From Paraburkholderia sp. BL25I1N1 (GTDB lineage Bacteria; Pseudomonadota; Gammaproteobacteria; Burkholderiales; Burkholderiaceae), in assembly GCF_003002025.1 (NCBI RefSeq), contig NZ_PVZB01000004.1, forward strand, positions 1-64,000: a stretch of 64,000 nt of DNA, written 5' to 3'. The notes beneath the pieces were generated by a model. That model was not told where the DNA came from, did no database searches, and saw only the letters and a list, made by a program, of their open reading frames with translations. The stretch's first letter is position 1. Each line of letters begins with the position of its first letter. Both the position numbers and the translations under genes were made by a program. Of this stretch, positions 28,065 through 37,925 are shown in pieces.

Positions 28065-28967
28065 CTATGCGGCCGGTACGCTCTCGCGCAACTCGTCGCC
28101 GAGAAAATCAATAAACGTCCTCAGCTTGGCCGACAAACGGTGCCGCTCCAGATAGATGGCGTGAATGTCCGCGTTCGGCAGCGCCCAGTCGGAGAGAAGC
28201 GGCACCAGTTCGCCGCGCCTTAAATGCCCCGCGATTTCCCACGCCGAGCGCACGGCCACGCCGCGGCCGTCGAGCGCCCACTTCAGCACGGCGCTGCCGT
28301 CGTTGCTGCTCAACGGACCGTCCACCTTCACCGTCTCCGATTTCTTGCCGCGCGAAAAATGCCACGTGCCGTACGCCGATTCGTTTTCGCGTAAAACGAG
28401 GCAGGCATGGCGCGTGAGATCGTGCGGCATTTGCGGTGCGCCGTGCCGCTTCACATAAGCCGGCGACGCGCATACGACGCGGCGGTTCTTCAGCAGCAAG
28501 CGCGCGTTGATGCGCGCATCCGGCACTTCGCCGAAACGAATCCCGAGATCGAAGCCTTCTTCCTGCAAGCTGACCGGCCGGTCCGTCAGATGCAACTGAA
28601 TCTTCATCGACGGGAACCGCTCGCTGAAACGCGAAATCGCCGGGGCGATGTGCGCGCGGCCGAAACCGAACGACGCATTCACGCGCAACAGACCGGTCGG
28701 CTCGGCGCGACTCTGCGTGACCAGCTGTTCGAGTTCGGCGAGGTCGTCGAGGATGCGCGAGCCATTCGCCAGATAAATCTCGCCCTCCGCTGTCAGGCTC
28801 ACTCGCCGCGTGGTGCGGTTCACGAGGCGCACGCCGAGACGCTGTTCGAGTTGCGCGAGCCGCTTGCTGATGGACGGCGGCGTGACGCCGAGTTCGCGCG
28901 CGGCCGCGGCGAGATTGCGATGGCGCGCCACCAGCGCGAACAGATTCAGGTCGGAAAAGCCGTCCAT
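28065..28967 (-). CDS. LysR family transcriptional regulator (divergent from dehalogenase/LeuCD operon)
   Basis: 300 residues: winged helix (FALVARHRNLAAAARELGVTPPSISKRLAQLEQRLGVRLVNRTTRRV) and effector-binding domain. The sequence is of the GcvA/DmlR-like group with the RVNASFGFGRAHIAP segment. It is divergent from the hydrolase at 29062 with a 94-bp gap, the usual arrangement for a LysR protein and its target operon. DmlR-like regulators often control hydroxyacid use, but the effector here is unknown. Confidence 0.9.
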   Translation of the reverse strand: MDGFSDLNLFALVARHRNLAAAARELGVTPPSISKRLAQLEQRLGVRLVNRTTRRVSLTAEGEIYLANGSRILDDLAELEQLVTQSRAEPTGLLRVNASFGFGRAHIAPAISRFSERFPSMKIQLHLTDRPVSLQEEGFDLGIRFGEVPDARINARLLLKNRRVVCASPAYVKRHGAPQMPHDLTRHACLVLRENESAYGTWHFSRGKKSETVKVDGPLSSNDGSAVLKWALDGRGVAVRSAWEIAGHLRRGELVPLLSDWALPNADIHAIYLERHRLSAKLRTFIDFLGDELRESVPAA

Positions 28968-29061
28968 CGATTCGTTCCTAAAAGTTAATTCCGGATTGCG
29001 CTGAGAGAAACCATATCGCTACAGGCATCAATTAGACTTCATTCAAACATGGGAGGCAATG

Positions 29062-29940
29062 ATGTTTGCAGGTTTCACAGACGCGTCGGCCGAGGTCGAC
29101 GGCATTCGCATCAACGCGATTCGCGGCGGCAACGGGCCGGCTTTGTTGCTGCTGCATGGGCATCCCCAGACTCACGCGATCTGGCACAAGGTGGCACCGA
29201 CGTTGGCGCGGCACTTCACGCTGATCGCCGCGGATTTGCGCGGCTACGGCGACAGCGGCAAACCGCAGGGCGCACACGACCACGCCAACTATTCGAAACG
29301 GCGCATGGCCGCCGATCAGGTCGCGCTGATGCGTGCGCAAGGTTTCGACCGCTTCGCCGTGATCGGCCACGATCGCGGCGGACGGGTGGCCGCCCGCATG
29401 GCGCTCGATCATCCGCAAACCGTGACCCGGCTCGTGACGCTAGACGTCGCGCCGACCCTTGCGATGTACGAACAGACCTCGTTCGATTTCGCGCGCGCTT
29501 ACTGGCACTGGTTCTTTCTCGTGCGTCCCGCGCCGTTTCCCGAGACGTTGATTCGCGCGGATCCCGACCTCTATCTGAAGCAGACCATCGGCGCGCGCAG
29601 CGCCGGCCTCGCGCCGTTCACCGACGCGGCCTACGCCGAATATCTGCGCTGCCTGAGCGACCCCGGCACCGCGCACGGCATCTGCGAGGACTACCGTGCG
29701 AGCATCACGATCGACCTCGAACACGACCGCGCGTCGCTCGCTGAAGGGCGGAAGATCGAATGCGATTTCCTGGCGCTGTGGGGCGCGCAAGGCGTCATCG
29801 AACAATGCTTCGAGCCCCTCGCCGAATGGCGGAAGTGGTCGGCCAATGTGAGCGGCGAAGCGCTGCCGTGCGGCCACTACATTCCCGAGGAAGCGCCCGG
29901 GTTATTGCTCGAACGCGTCCTTCCGTTTCTGCAGATCTAG
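29062..29940 (+). CDS. Haloacetate (fluoroacetate) dehalogenase-like alpha/beta hydrolase
   Basis: 292 residues. The nucleophile is an aspartate, D104 in GHDRGGR, not serine, which marks the haloalkane/haloacetate dehalogenase branch. Every residue I recall as important in fluoroacetate dehalogenase has a counterpart: carboxylate-binding R105 and R108, acid D128, halide-pocket H149/W150 (YWHWFFL) and Y211, and catalytic H272 (CGHY). Cleavage of a C-halogen bond to a hydroxyacid is therefore plausible. GGGAGG at 29051-29056 fits the second ATG (29062) better than the first (29059). Neighbours are a LeuCD-like pair and a dicarboxylate carrier, so the natural substrate may be another 2-substituted acid. 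Confidence 0.8.
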   Translation: MFAGFTDASAEVDGIRINAIRGGNGPALLLLHGHPQTHAIWHKVAPTLARHFTLIAADLRGYGDSGKPQGAHDHANYSKRRMAADQVALMRAQGFDRFAVIGHDRGGRVAARMALDHPQTVTRLVTLDVAPTLAMYEQTSFDFARAYWHWFFLVRPAPFPETLIRADPDLYLKQTIGARSAGLAPFTDAAYAEYLRCLSDPGTAHGICEDYRASITIDLEHDRASLAEGRKIECDFLALWGAQGVIEQCFEPLAEWRKWSANVSGEALPCGHYIPEEAPGLLLERVLPFLQI

Positions 29941-29957
29941 TCGCGCGGGCCTTCATC

Positions 29958-31373
29958 ATGTCAACACGAACCCTTTACCAGAAGCTGGTCGATTCGCATG
30001 TCGTGGCGCGTGTCGATGAACAGAACGTGCTGCTGTACGTCGATCTGCATCTGATGAACGAATACACCAGCCCGCAAGCGTTCAGCGCGCTGGCCGCGAA
30101 AACGCGGCGCGTGCGCAGGCCGAAGCAGCAGCTCGCGGTGGTCAGTCACATCATTCCGACGCACGCGGAATCGCCGCGTGTGATTCGCGATGCCGCGTCG
30201 TTGCTGCTCGCGAACAACCTGGCGCGCAATTGCGCGGAGGCCGGCATCGCGTTGCATGCGGCGAACGATCCGCTGCAAGGCATCGAACATATCGTCGCGC
30301 CCGAGCGTGGGCTGGTTCGGCCGGGCATGGTCGTATTGTGCGGCGACAGCCACACCACCACGTATGGTGCGCTCGGCGCGTTGGGTTTCGGCATCGGCAC
30401 GTCCGAGGTCGAGCATGTGCTCGCCACGCAGACGCTGGTCTATCGCGTCGCGCAGACCATGCGCATCACGATCGAGGGCGCGATGCCGTATGGCACGTCG
30501 TCGAAGGATCTGATTCTGTGGATCATCAGCCGCATCGGCGCGCAGGGCGCGCGCGGCTATGCGGTGGAATTCGCTGGATCGACCATCGCGTCGCTGTCGG
30601 CGGAAGCACGCATGACCTTGTGCAACATGACCGTAGAAGCGGGTGCGCGCGCCGCGCTGATCGCACCCGATGCCACCACGTTCGACTACATTCGCGCACA
30701 CGCAACGTCGCTCGATGAGACCGCGTGGCACGCCGCGATGAGCGACTGGCGCGAACTGAAATCGGACCCGGGCGCGCGCTTCGATAGCGAGCATCGTTTC
30801 AATGCGCGCGATATCGCGCCGTTTGTCACGTGGGGCACGAGTCCCGACCAGGCCATCGCCGTCGACGAACTGATTCCCGCCGCGGCCACGCAAAAGACAC
30901 CGGAAGCCGCCGCCGCGTTGCGCCGCGCGCTCGACTATATCGGCCTCGAAGCGGATCAGCCGATTGCGGGCACACCGATCGATCGCGTGTTCATCGGCTC
31001 CTGCACCAATGGACGCATTGAAGACCTGCGCATCGTCGCGTCGATCGTCGCGGGGCGCCACGTAGCGCAGGGCGTGCGCGCGATGGTCGTGCCCGGCTCG
31101 GGCAGCGTGCGACGCCAGGCGGAAGCGGAAGGCATCGCGGCGACATTGCGCGAGGCCGGCTTCGAATGGCGCGAGCCGGGCTGCTCGATGTGTCTCGCGA
31201 TGAACGACGATTTTCTGACGCTCGACGAACGGTGTGCCTCGACCACCAACCGCAACTTCGAAGGACGCCAGGGCCGTGGCGGCCGTACTCACCTGATGAG
31301 CCCCGCGATGGCCGCGGCGGCCGCATTGACCGGACGCATCACCGACGTCCGCACGCTGGAGACGCAGTCATGA
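29958..31373 (+). CDS. 3-isopropylmalate dehydratase large subunit-like hydro-lyase
   Basis: 471 residues, aconitase superfamily. The three 4Fe-4S cysteines are C349 (GSCTNG), C409 and C412 (PGCSMC). It differs from housekeeping LeuC at the substrate end: LLYVDLHLMNEYTSPQAF replaces the usual LLYIDRHLVHEVTSPQAF, and the HIIPTHAE segment is also divergent. This points to a relative acting on another hydroxy-dicarboxylate (citramalate, maleate or dimethylmalate type) rather than leucine synthesis. The stop overlaps the start of the small-subunit gene (ATGA). Confidence 0.85.
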   Translation: MSTRTLYQKLVDSHVVARVDEQNVLLYVDLHLMNEYTSPQAFSALAAKTRRVRRPKQQLAVVSHIIPTHAESPRVIRDAASLLLANNLARNCAEAGIALHAANDPLQGIEHIVAPERGLVRPGMVVLCGDSHTTTYGALGALGFGIGTSEVEHVLATQTLVYRVAQTMRITIEGAMPYGTSSKDLILWIISRIGAQGARGYAVEFAGSTIASLSAEARMTLCNMTVEAGARAALIAPDATTFDYIRAHATSLDETAWHAAMSDWRELKSDPGARFDSEHRFNARDIAPFVTWGTSPDQAIAVDELIPAAATQKTPEAAAALRRALDYIGLEADQPIAGTPIDRVFIGSCTNGRIEDLRIVASIVAGRHVAQGVRAMVVPGSGSVRRQAEAEGIAATLREAGFEWREPGCSMCLAMNDDFLTLDERCASTTNRNFEGRQGRGGRTHLMSPAMAAAAALTGRITDVRTLETQS

Positions 31374-31981
31374 GACTTACCGAAATCCACGGCACCGCGG
31401 CGCCTTTGCCAATCGAAAACCTCGATACCGATCAGATCATGCCGAAGCAGTTTCTGCGCATTATCGACAAGGCGGGGCTCAAGGATGGCTTGCTTTACGA
31501 CCTGCGTTTCGATGCGCAAGGCGAGCCGCGTAGCGACTGCGTGCTGAATCAGCCTGAGTATCGCGACGCGCGCATTCTGATCGGCGGCTCGAACTTCGGC
31601 TGCGGGTCGAGCCGCGAGCACGCGGTGTGGGGACTTCAGCAAGCCGGTTTCGAGGCGGTCATCGCGTCGAGCTTCGCGGAGATTTTCTATTCGAACGCGA
31701 TGAACAACCGTCTGCTGCTCGTGCAACTTGAACGCGACGAAATCGACGTCCTGTTGCGTGACGCGGCAACGCAACCCGCGGCGCCGCTGCATATCGACAT
31801 CCAACGGCAAACGGTGACGTCAGCCACGGGACGCGTGTTTGCGTTTCCACTAGGCGCTCGTCATAAACAGATGGTGGTCGAAGGCATGGACACCATCGAT
31901 CTGACGCTCGCTTCATTGCACGACATCGAAGCATTCGAGCGAGACCATTTCGCGCGGCATAGCTGGGCCGCCGTGTTGTAA
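31370..31981 (+). CDS. 3-isopropylmalate dehydratase small subunit-like protein
   Basis: 203 residues, swivel domain of the aconitase family: [17 protein letters not shown] near the N-terminus, and [19 protein letters not shown], the conserved substrate-binding loop. It overlaps the large subunit by 4 bp (ATGA), so the two are translationally coupled. A DctA-like carrier starts 101 bp downstream on the same strand. Confidence 0.88.
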   Translation: MRLTEIHGTAAPLPIENLDTDQIMPKQFLRIIDKAGLKDGLLYDLRFDAQGEPRSDCVLNQPEYRDARILIGGSNFGCGSSREHAVWGLQQAGFEAVIASSFAEIFYSNAMNNRLLLVQLERDEIDVLLRDAATQPAAPLHIDIQRQTVTSATGRVFAFPLGARHKQMVVEGMDTIDLTLASLHDIEAFERDHFARHSWAAVL

Positions 31982-32082
31982 CACCTTGGCGACATCCAGG
32001 TCGCCACTCAACGCTAACCGCGCGTGACCCATTCCCCGACAGAAGGGAAGGGACACGCTTTGCCTGTCAAAACGGAGGAGAC

Positions 32083-33468
32083 ATGAAACGCAAACCGCTC
32101 TACAAAGTGCTGTATGTGCAGGTGATCGTGGCGATCATCATCGGCGTGGCGTTGGGGCATTTTCTGCCCACGGACGCCGTGGCGATGAAACCGCTCGGCG
32201 ATGCCTTCATCAAACTCGTGCGCATGATCATCAGCCCGGTGATTTTCTGCACGGTCGTGACCGGTATTGCCAGCATGCACGACATGCGCAAAGTCGGGCG
32301 CGTCGGCGGCAAGGCCTTGCTGTATTTCGAGGTGGTGTCGACGCTCGCACTGGCGATCGGCCTGCTCGCCGCGCATGTGCTGAAACCGGGCATCGGCTTC
32401 AACGTCGATCCCGCCACGCTCGATGCCGGCGCGATCGCGAGTTATGCCGCGCAAGCCGCACACGGCGAAGGGCTCGCTGGCTTCTTCATGCACATCATTC
32501 CCGATACGTTCGCCGGCGCTTTCACGCAGGGCGATATTCTGCCGGTGCTGCTGATCGCAATGTTGTTCGGCACCGCGCTCGCGGTGCTGGGCGAACCCGC
32601 CAAACCGCTGATCGGTCTGATCGACCTGCTGTCTAAAACGTTCTTCCGCATCGTGCGGATGATCACCAGCCTCGCGCCGATCGGCGCGTTCGGTGCGATC
32701 GCGTTCACGATCGGCAAATACGGCATCGTCTCCTTGCTGCCGATGGTGAAACTGATCGGCACGTTCTATCTGACCGCGTTTCTGTTCGTCTCGTGCGGCC
32801 TTGGTCTGATTGCGCGAGCATGCGGATTCAGTTTGTGGCGCTTCGTCGTCTATATCAAGGATGAGTTGCTGATCGTGCTCGGCACTTCCACGTCGGAAGC
32901 CGCGCTGCCGCAACTGATGGAGAAGCTGGAGCGGCTCGGCTGCTCGCGCGGCATTGTCGGTCTCGTGGTGCCGACTGGCTACTCGTTCAATCTCGACGGC
33001 ACCAATATCTACATGACGCTCGCGGTGCTGTTTCTCGCGCAGGCCACCAACACGCATTTGACGATCGCTCAGGAAATCACGCTGCTGGCGGTGACGATGC
33101 TGACGTCCAAGGGTTCGACGGGCGTCACGGGGGCAGGGTTCATCACGCTGGCTGCGAGTCTTTCCGTGGTGCCGACTGTGCCGGTGACGGCGATGGTGCT
33201 GATTCTCGGCATCGACAGGTTTATGTCCGAGTGCCGGGCGCTGACCAATACGATGGGCAACGGCGTGGCGTCGATTGTGATTGCGGCGTGGGAGAAGGAA
33301 CTGGATCGGGACAAGCTGAGGGCGGCGTTGGCGCGGCCACGTTCGCGGCCGGTTGACGATCTGGCCGGCGCGCTCGATGAACGCACGACGGTGGGTGCCG
33401 CGCGGGAAGTCGAGTGGACTGGAGTTGAGCATGGCTCAAAAATTAATGAAATACCAAGCACGAAATAA
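32083..33468 (+). CDS. C4-dicarboxylate:cation symporter, DctA-like
   Basis: 461 residues with about eight membrane helices. The GltPh/DAACS fold signatures are present: [18 protein letters not shown] (HP1), [22 protein letters not shown] (TM7), [20 protein letters not shown] (HP2) and the TM8 [16 protein letters not shown]. It should import succinate/malate/fumarate-like acids with protons or sodium. DctA proteins are about 430-450 residues; the polar tail here is slightly long. Location suggests it takes up the substrate of the LeuCD-like enzyme. Confidence 0.92.
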   Translation: MKRKPLYKVLYVQVIVAIIIGVALGHFLPTDAVAMKPLGDAFIKLVRMIISPVIFCTVVTGIASMHDMRKVGRVGGKALLYFEVVSTLALAIGLLAAHVLKPGIGFNVDPATLDAGAIASYAAQAAHGEGLAGFFMHIIPDTFAGAFTQGDILPVLLIAMLFGTALAVLGEPAKPLIGLIDLLSKTFFRIVRMITSLAPIGAFGAIAFTIGKYGIVSLLPMVKLIGTFYLTAFLFVSCGLGLIARACGFSLWRFVVYIKDELLIVLGTSTSEAALPQLMEKLERLGCSRGIVGLVVPTGYSFNLDGTNIYMTLAVLFLAQATNTHLTIAQEITLLAVTMLTSKGSTGVTGAGFITLAASLSVVPTVPVTAMVLILGIDRFMSECRALTNTMGNGVASIVIAAWEKELDRDKLRAALARPRSRPVDDLAGALDERTTVGAAREVEWTGVEHGSKINEIPSTK

Positions 33469-33562
33469 GGGAAATAAAATTGAGGGTGACAACAACGCGC
33501 GAACAAAACTTGAGCTAAACTCAGAAAACATCGAAAGCGCAGTTCGTGAAGGAGACACCCGA

Positions 33563-34483
33563 ATGCCCGCAGCTTCGTCGAGTACCTCGCCGCCATCCCG
33601 CGGCTATCGTTCAGTTTTCCGCGAAGGTCTTTTCTCCGGCAAGGTGGTGATCGTCACCGGCGCGGGCAGCGGACTTGGCCGATGCACCGCTCACGAACTG
33701 GCGTCCTTGGGGGCGACCCTGGCGCTGGTCGGCCGAAGCGAAGACAAGTTGAAAGCGGTGCAGGCCGAACTGGCCACGGATCATCCGTCCTCCGGCAACG
33801 GCCACAAGATTTACTCCTGCGACATCCGCAACGAGCAGCAGGTTCGTGAGACGATCACTTCGATCATCACGGATCTGGGCCACGTGGACGGCCTCTTCAA
33901 CTGTGCAGGCGGCCAATTCCCCGCGAGGCTCGAAAAGATCTCCCTGAACGGTTGGGACGCGGTCGTGCGCAACAATCTGCACGGCACGTTTCTGATGTCC
34001 CGCGAGTGCTATACCCAATGGATGCAGCATCACGGCGGCGCGATCGTGAACATGCTGGCGGACATCTGGGGCGGCATGCCTGGCATGGGGCACTCGGGCG
34101 CGGCGCGTGCGGGCGTATGGAACTTCACCGAAACGGCCGCCTGCGAATGGGGCCACGCCGGCGTTAGAGTCAATGCGGTCGCGCCCGGCTGGATTGCGTC
34201 GGCGGGCATGGACAGCTACAACGAAGAGTACCAGGCGCTGCTGCGCACGCTGAAGCACAAGGTGCCGTTGCAGCGTTTCGGCACGGAATCGGAACTCGCC
34301 AGCGCGGCGGTCTTTCTGTTGTCGGAGGCGTCGGCGTTTATCAACGGTACGGTGATCCGTGTCGACGGCGGCGTGCCGAACGCGCGCCATTCATGGCCGC
34401 TCACTGAAGCGCAGCGTACGATCGAATATAACGGCTTCCCGCGCTATCAACCGCCGACGGGCTTGCAGGAGCAGACAGGATGA
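33563..34483 (+). CDS. SDR family enoyl-CoA reductase-like protein (PECR type)
   Basis: 306 residues. Cofactor motif TGAGSGLG (32-39), then FNCAGGQFPAR. The active-site region reads HSGAARAGVWNFTETAACEW in place of a YxxxK motif; the same A-A-R-A-G-V arrangement is typical of peroxisomal trans-2-enoyl-CoA reductase and 2,4-dienoyl-CoA reductase relatives. Its stop overlaps the next ATG (ATGA), coupling it to an acyl-CoA synthetase. Start 33563 has AAGGAGAC upstream; the open frame continues 70 codons further upstream, into the carrier gene, and is not used. Confidence 0.85.
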   Translation: MPAASSSTSPPSRGYRSVFREGLFSGKVVIVTGAGSGLGRCTAHELASLGATLALVGRSEDKLKAVQAELATDHPSSGNGHKIYSCDIRNEQQVRETITSIITDLGHVDGLFNCAGGQFPARLEKISLNGWDAVVRNNLHGTFLMSRECYTQWMQHHGGAIVNMLADIWGGMPGMGHSGAARAGVWNFTETAACEWGHAGVRVNAVAPGWIASAGMDSYNEEYQALLRTLKHKVPLQRFGTESELASAAVFLLSEASAFINGTVIRVDGGVPNARHSWPLTEAQRTIEYNGFPRYQPPTGLQEQTG

Positions 34484-36150
34484 ATCTCGACGGCCAGACC
34501 TACGAGTCGCTCGCGGCAAACTTCGCCTGGGACATCCCGGCGCGCTACAACATCGGTGTCGATGTATGCGACAAATGGGCCGACGGTTCGGGCCGCCTCG
34601 CGCTGATCTACGAGGACGCCGAGGGCAACGCCACCCGCTATACGTTCGACCAGTTGAAGGCGCTGTCCGATCGCTTTGCCAATGCGCTGCTCGCGGCGGG
34701 CGCGCAACGCGGCGACCGCATCGGCATCTTCCTGTCGCAATCGATCGAAACGGCGCTCGCGCATCTCGCCGCCTACAAGGCCGGCATGGTGGCCGTGCCG
34801 CTCTTCGCGCTGTTCGGCGTCGACGCGATCGAACACCGGCTCGGCGACAGTGGTGCGGTGGCATTGATCACCGATCACGCCGGCGTGCGGAAGGTCGACG
34901 AAATCCGCGCGGCATTGCCGGCATTGCGCCATGTCTTCAGCGTGGATATCGATCAGGACAACGGCGATCCGCAAGCGCCCGTGCATTCATTCTGGCAGGC
35001 GCTGAACAGCGCGTCCGCCAGCTTCACGCCCGCCGACACCGGCGCCGACGATCCCGCGGTGATCATCTATACCTCGGGCACGACCGGCAAGCCGAAGGGC
35101 GCGCTGCATGGGCATCGCGTGTTGCTGGGTCATCTGCCGGGTGTCGAGATGTCGCAGCAGGGCTTTCCGGCGCACGCCACGCTCATGTGGACGCCCGCGG
35201 ACTGGGCGTGGATCGGCGGCCTGTTCGACGTGCTGCTGCCGTCGTGGCATCACGGCGTCGCGGTGCTGGCGCGCCGCTTTGCGAAATTCGACGGCGAGGC
35301 CGCGTTCGATCTGATGGCGCGTCACGCGGTCTCGCATACGTTCTTGCCGCCGACCGCTCTGAAGATGATGCGCGGCGTCGAGCATCCCGAACGCTGGAGC
35401 CTCGCATTGCGCTCGGTGGCAAGCGGCGGCGAATCGCTCGGCGAGGAATTGATCGGCTGGGGCCGCAAGGCGCTGCGCGTGACGATCAACGAGTTCTACG
35501 GGCAGACGGAATGCAACGTGGTGGTGTCCTCGTGCGCGGCGCTGTTCGAGCCGCGCTTCGGCGCGATCGGCCGCGCGGTGCCCGGGCATCATGTCGCGAT
35601 CGTCGACATGGACGGCAACGAACTGCCTCAAGGCGCAATCGGCGCAATCGGCGATATCGCGGTGGCCGCGCCCGATCCGGTCATGTTCCTCGGCTACTGG
35701 GGCAACGAGGCGGCCACGCGCGAAAAATTCCGCGGCAAGTTTCTGCTGACTGGCGACCTCGGCACGCGCGACGCGGACGGTTTCATTCGCTTCGTCGGCC
35801 GTGGCGACGATGTGATCACGAGCGCCGGTTATCGAATCGGACCGGCTTCGATCGAAGATTCTTTGCTGCGTCATCCGGCAGTTTCGATGGCGGCCGTGAT
35901 CGGCGCGCCGGATCCCGAGCGCACCGAGATCGTGATGGCGTTCGTGGTGCTCAAGGCCGGTTTTGTCGGCGACGAGGCGCTCGTGCGCGAGATCCAGCAT
36001 CACGTCAAAACGCGCCTTGCCGCGCACGAATATCCGCGCGAGATCCGCTTTGTCGACAGCCTGCCGTTGACGCCGACCGGCAAGGTGATCCGCAAAGCCT
36101 TGCGCGAGGGACTCGCACAAGAAGGTAACGATTCCGCCGCAAAACCATGA
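34480..36150 (+). CDS. AMP-forming acyl-CoA synthetase
   Basis: 556 residues, ANL superfamily. The P-loop is IIYTSGTTGKPKGALHG, the adenine motif EFYGQTECN, then LTGDLGTRDADGFIRFVGRGDD and the C-terminal lysine in PLTPTGKVIRKAL. The layout is closest to medium-chain/branched acyl-CoA synthetases (MACS). It activates a carboxylic acid to its CoA ester. It is coupled by 4-bp overlaps to the SDR before and the Lrp regulator after, so the three form one unit. Confidence 0.92.
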   Translation: MNLDGQTYESLAANFAWDIPARYNIGVDVCDKWADGSGRLALIYEDAEGNATRYTFDQLKALSDRFANALLAAGAQRGDRIGIFLSQSIETALAHLAAYKAGMVAVPLFALFGVDAIEHRLGDSGAVALITDHAGVRKVDEIRAALPALRHVFSVDIDQDNGDPQAPVHSFWQALNSASASFTPADTGADDPAVIIYTSGTTGKPKGALHGHRVLLGHLPGVEMSQQGFPAHATLMWTPADWAWIGGLFDVLLPSWHHGVAVLARRFAKFDGEAAFDLMARHAVSHTFLPPTALKMMRGVEHPERWSLALRSVASGGESLGEELIGWGRKALRVTINEFYGQTECNVVVSSCAALFEPRFGAIGRAVPGHHVAIVDMDGNELPQGAIGAIGDIAVAAPDPVMFLGYWGNEAATREKFRGKFLLTGDLGTRDADGFIRFVGRGDDVITSAGYRIGPASIEDSLLRHPAVSMAAVIGAPDPERTEIVMAFVVLKAGFVGDEALVREIQHHVKTRLAAHEYPREIRFVDSLPLTPTGKVIRKALREGLAQEGNDSAAKP

Positions 36151-36671
36151 GCACGGATCCGCGCTCACCTTCCACGCGCAGCGGCAGGGCGCTCCGGACG
36201 CCGGGCACTCAACCGGGCCCGGCCTCGCTCGACGATACCGACCGCAAGCTGCTCGCACTGCTCGCCGAAGACGCCACGCGCACTTACGCGGAACTCGGCA
36301 AGCTGCTGTTCCTGTCGGCGCCCGCGGTCCACGAACGCACCCGGCGTTTGAAGAAGGAAGGCGTAATCAAGGCCACGGTCGCCGCGCTCGACGGCGCGAG
36401 GCTGAATCGCCCGTTGCTTGCGTTCGTGCATGTCGATACGACGAGCTGGGCGGTGACGCGGCAACTGCTGGCGCTGCAGGAACTGCCCGATGTCGAGGAG
36501 ATTCATACCGTGACGGGCGAGAGCGCAATGTTGCTCAAGGTCCGCACGCGCGATACGCAATCACTCGAACAACTGCTCGCGCGTATTCACGCGATCGAAG
36601 GCTTTACCGGCACGCGCAGCTATATCGCGCTGACCACCTATCTGGAGCGCGGCCCGAGTCCTGAACTCTGA
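36147..36671 (+). CDS. Lrp/AsnC family transcriptional regulator
   Basis: 174 residues. After a 30-residue basic leader comes an AsnC-type helix-turn-helix (DRKLLALLAEDATRTYAELGKLLFLSAPAVHERTRRLKKEGVI) and a RAM effector domain (FVHVDTTSWAVTRQLL, VTGESAMLLKVRTRDTQSLEQLL). Lrp proteins sense amino acids or small acids. Overlap of 4 bp with the synthetase suggests it regulates its own operon. Confidence 0.9.
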   Translation: MSTDPRSPSTRSGRALRTPGTQPGPASLDDTDRKLLALLAEDATRTYAELGKLLFLSAPAVHERTRRLKKEGVIKATVAALDGARLNRPLLAFVHVDTTSWAVTRQLLALQELPDVEEIHTVTGESAMLLKVRTRDTQSLEQLLARIHAIEGFTGTRSYIALTTYLERGPSPEL

Positions 36672-36692
36672 GCGCGCTAGCAGCGCGGCGTG

Positions 36693-37103
36693 TCACGCAT
36701 GCAGTGAGAGACCTTTCACGGCTTTATCGACCGCCTTCTTCGGCCCGCGCACGGCAATGCCGACGAGGTCGGGCGCGTCGGCGGGTTCGGCGCGGAATAC
36801 TTCGCGGTTCGCCTGATCGTGGCCCGTTGCGAACATCGCGCGCACATACACGGCGCGCGTCAATTCGCGTTCAATGCCCTGGCGAAACGCGCGCAGCAAA
36901 CCCGCGTTGTCCGCCTGATACACCATCATCGGCTGGCCGAGCAGCGGCGCGTGCCGGCGGCCCGCCGCGTCCTCGTACGGCTCGCCCATCGCTTCCGGTG
37001 CGGCGCCGGCGATCCCCGTCGCGAGAAACGCGGTCACATTGAGTTTTTGCCAGACAGCGAGATCGTCCAGCACGATGATCGCGACTTTCGTATCGAATTC
37101 CAT
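36693..37103 (-). CDS. DUF2000 family protein
   Basis: 136 residues starting MEFDTKVAIIVLDDLAVWQKLNVTAFLATGIAG, which matches the DUF2000 pattern, with PMMVYQADNAGLLRAFRQG in the middle. Function is not established; the fold is thought to be PTH2-like. It is convergent with the Lrp gene and is a single-gene unit. Confidence 0.8.
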   Translation of the reverse strand: MEFDTKVAIIVLDDLAVWQKLNVTAFLATGIAGAAPEAMGEPYEDAAGRRHAPLLGQPMMVYQADNAGLLRAFRQGIERELTRAVYVRAMFATGHDQANREVFRAEPADAPDLVGIAVRGPKKAVDKAVKGLSLHA

Positions 37104-37463
37104 AACGCACTACGCTCCACGGCATTTAGAAAGACATCAGAACCCGATCTTATGGAAACTCGACGCACGTGTGTATGACCGTGAGGCAAAAACGAATGCG
37201 CTTCACCGGATGTGCGTGGGCGCTACGTCGACGTCGGGTTTTGCCTAATGTCATTCGGCACATGCTCGCATGAGCAGGCCGGCGTGCTGCAATGCAACCT
37301 GAGTGCGCGCCACGTCCATCAATGTTCGCGCCGTCGACGCGCGAGCGAAGTCCCTGCAAGCGACGCTGCTGCAACATAGGGCAAGTCCCTGGCGCGATTT
37401 AGCCGTGCATTACCACTCGCGTGTGCGTCCTCCTAAACTTCATCCAAACAGGAGGGGACACCG
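37104..37463. other. Intergenic region before the glyoxalase-family gene
   Basis: 360 bp with no convincing gene. It must hold the divergent promoters of the DUF2000 gene and the VOC-family gene; the ribosome site AGGAGGGG of the latter lies at about 37450-37457. No clear promoter box or repeat was found. Confidence 0.45.
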
Positions 37464-37862
37464 ATGGCCAAACTCATCCACACGATGATCCGTGTGCAGG
37501 ATCTGCCGCGCTCGCTCGCGTTCTATCAAAAGGCTTTCAATTTCGACGTATCGCACCGGCTCGATTTTCCGGACTTCACGCTCGCTTATTTGCGCAACGC
37601 CGAAGCCGACGCCGAAATAGAACTGACCTGGAACAAAGGCCGCGAGGAACCGTATTCGCACGGCGACGGCTACGGCCATGTCGCTTTCGTGGTCGACGAT
37701 GCGAAACACGAACGGCAGCGTCTACTCGATCTCGGCATGATGCCCAACGATCTGCGCGAGTTTCACAACGACGACGGCGAGTTGCTGGCGCGTTATTTTT
37801 TCATTCAGGACCCTGACGGCTACAAGATCGAAGTGTTGGAACGCCACGGCCACTATCAATAG
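37464..37862 (+). CDS. Lactoylglutathione lyase-like protein (VOC/glyoxalase I family)
   Basis: 132 residues with two beta-alpha-beta-beta-beta modules. HTMIRVQDLPRSLAFYQKAF, LELTW-like EIELTWNKG, GYGHVAFVVDD and FFIQDPDGYKIEVLER correspond to glyoxalase I metal ligands (H-E-H-E pattern: H6, E54-56 region, H73, E127 region). It would isomerise hemithioacetals of methylglyoxal and glutathione. AGGAGGGG precedes the ATG. Confidence 0.88.
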   Translation: MAKLIHTMIRVQDLPRSLAFYQKAFNFDVSHRLDFPDFTLAYLRNAEADAEIELTWNKGREEPYSHGDGYGHVAFVVDDAKHERQRLLDLGMMPNDLREFHNDDGELLARYFFIQDPDGYKIEVLERHGHYQ

Positions 37863-37925
37863 CCAAAGTAATCCGGCGGCCGCCGCGCGTAGTTGCAATA
37901 CCCCACAAGCAACCATCTTGGATGG

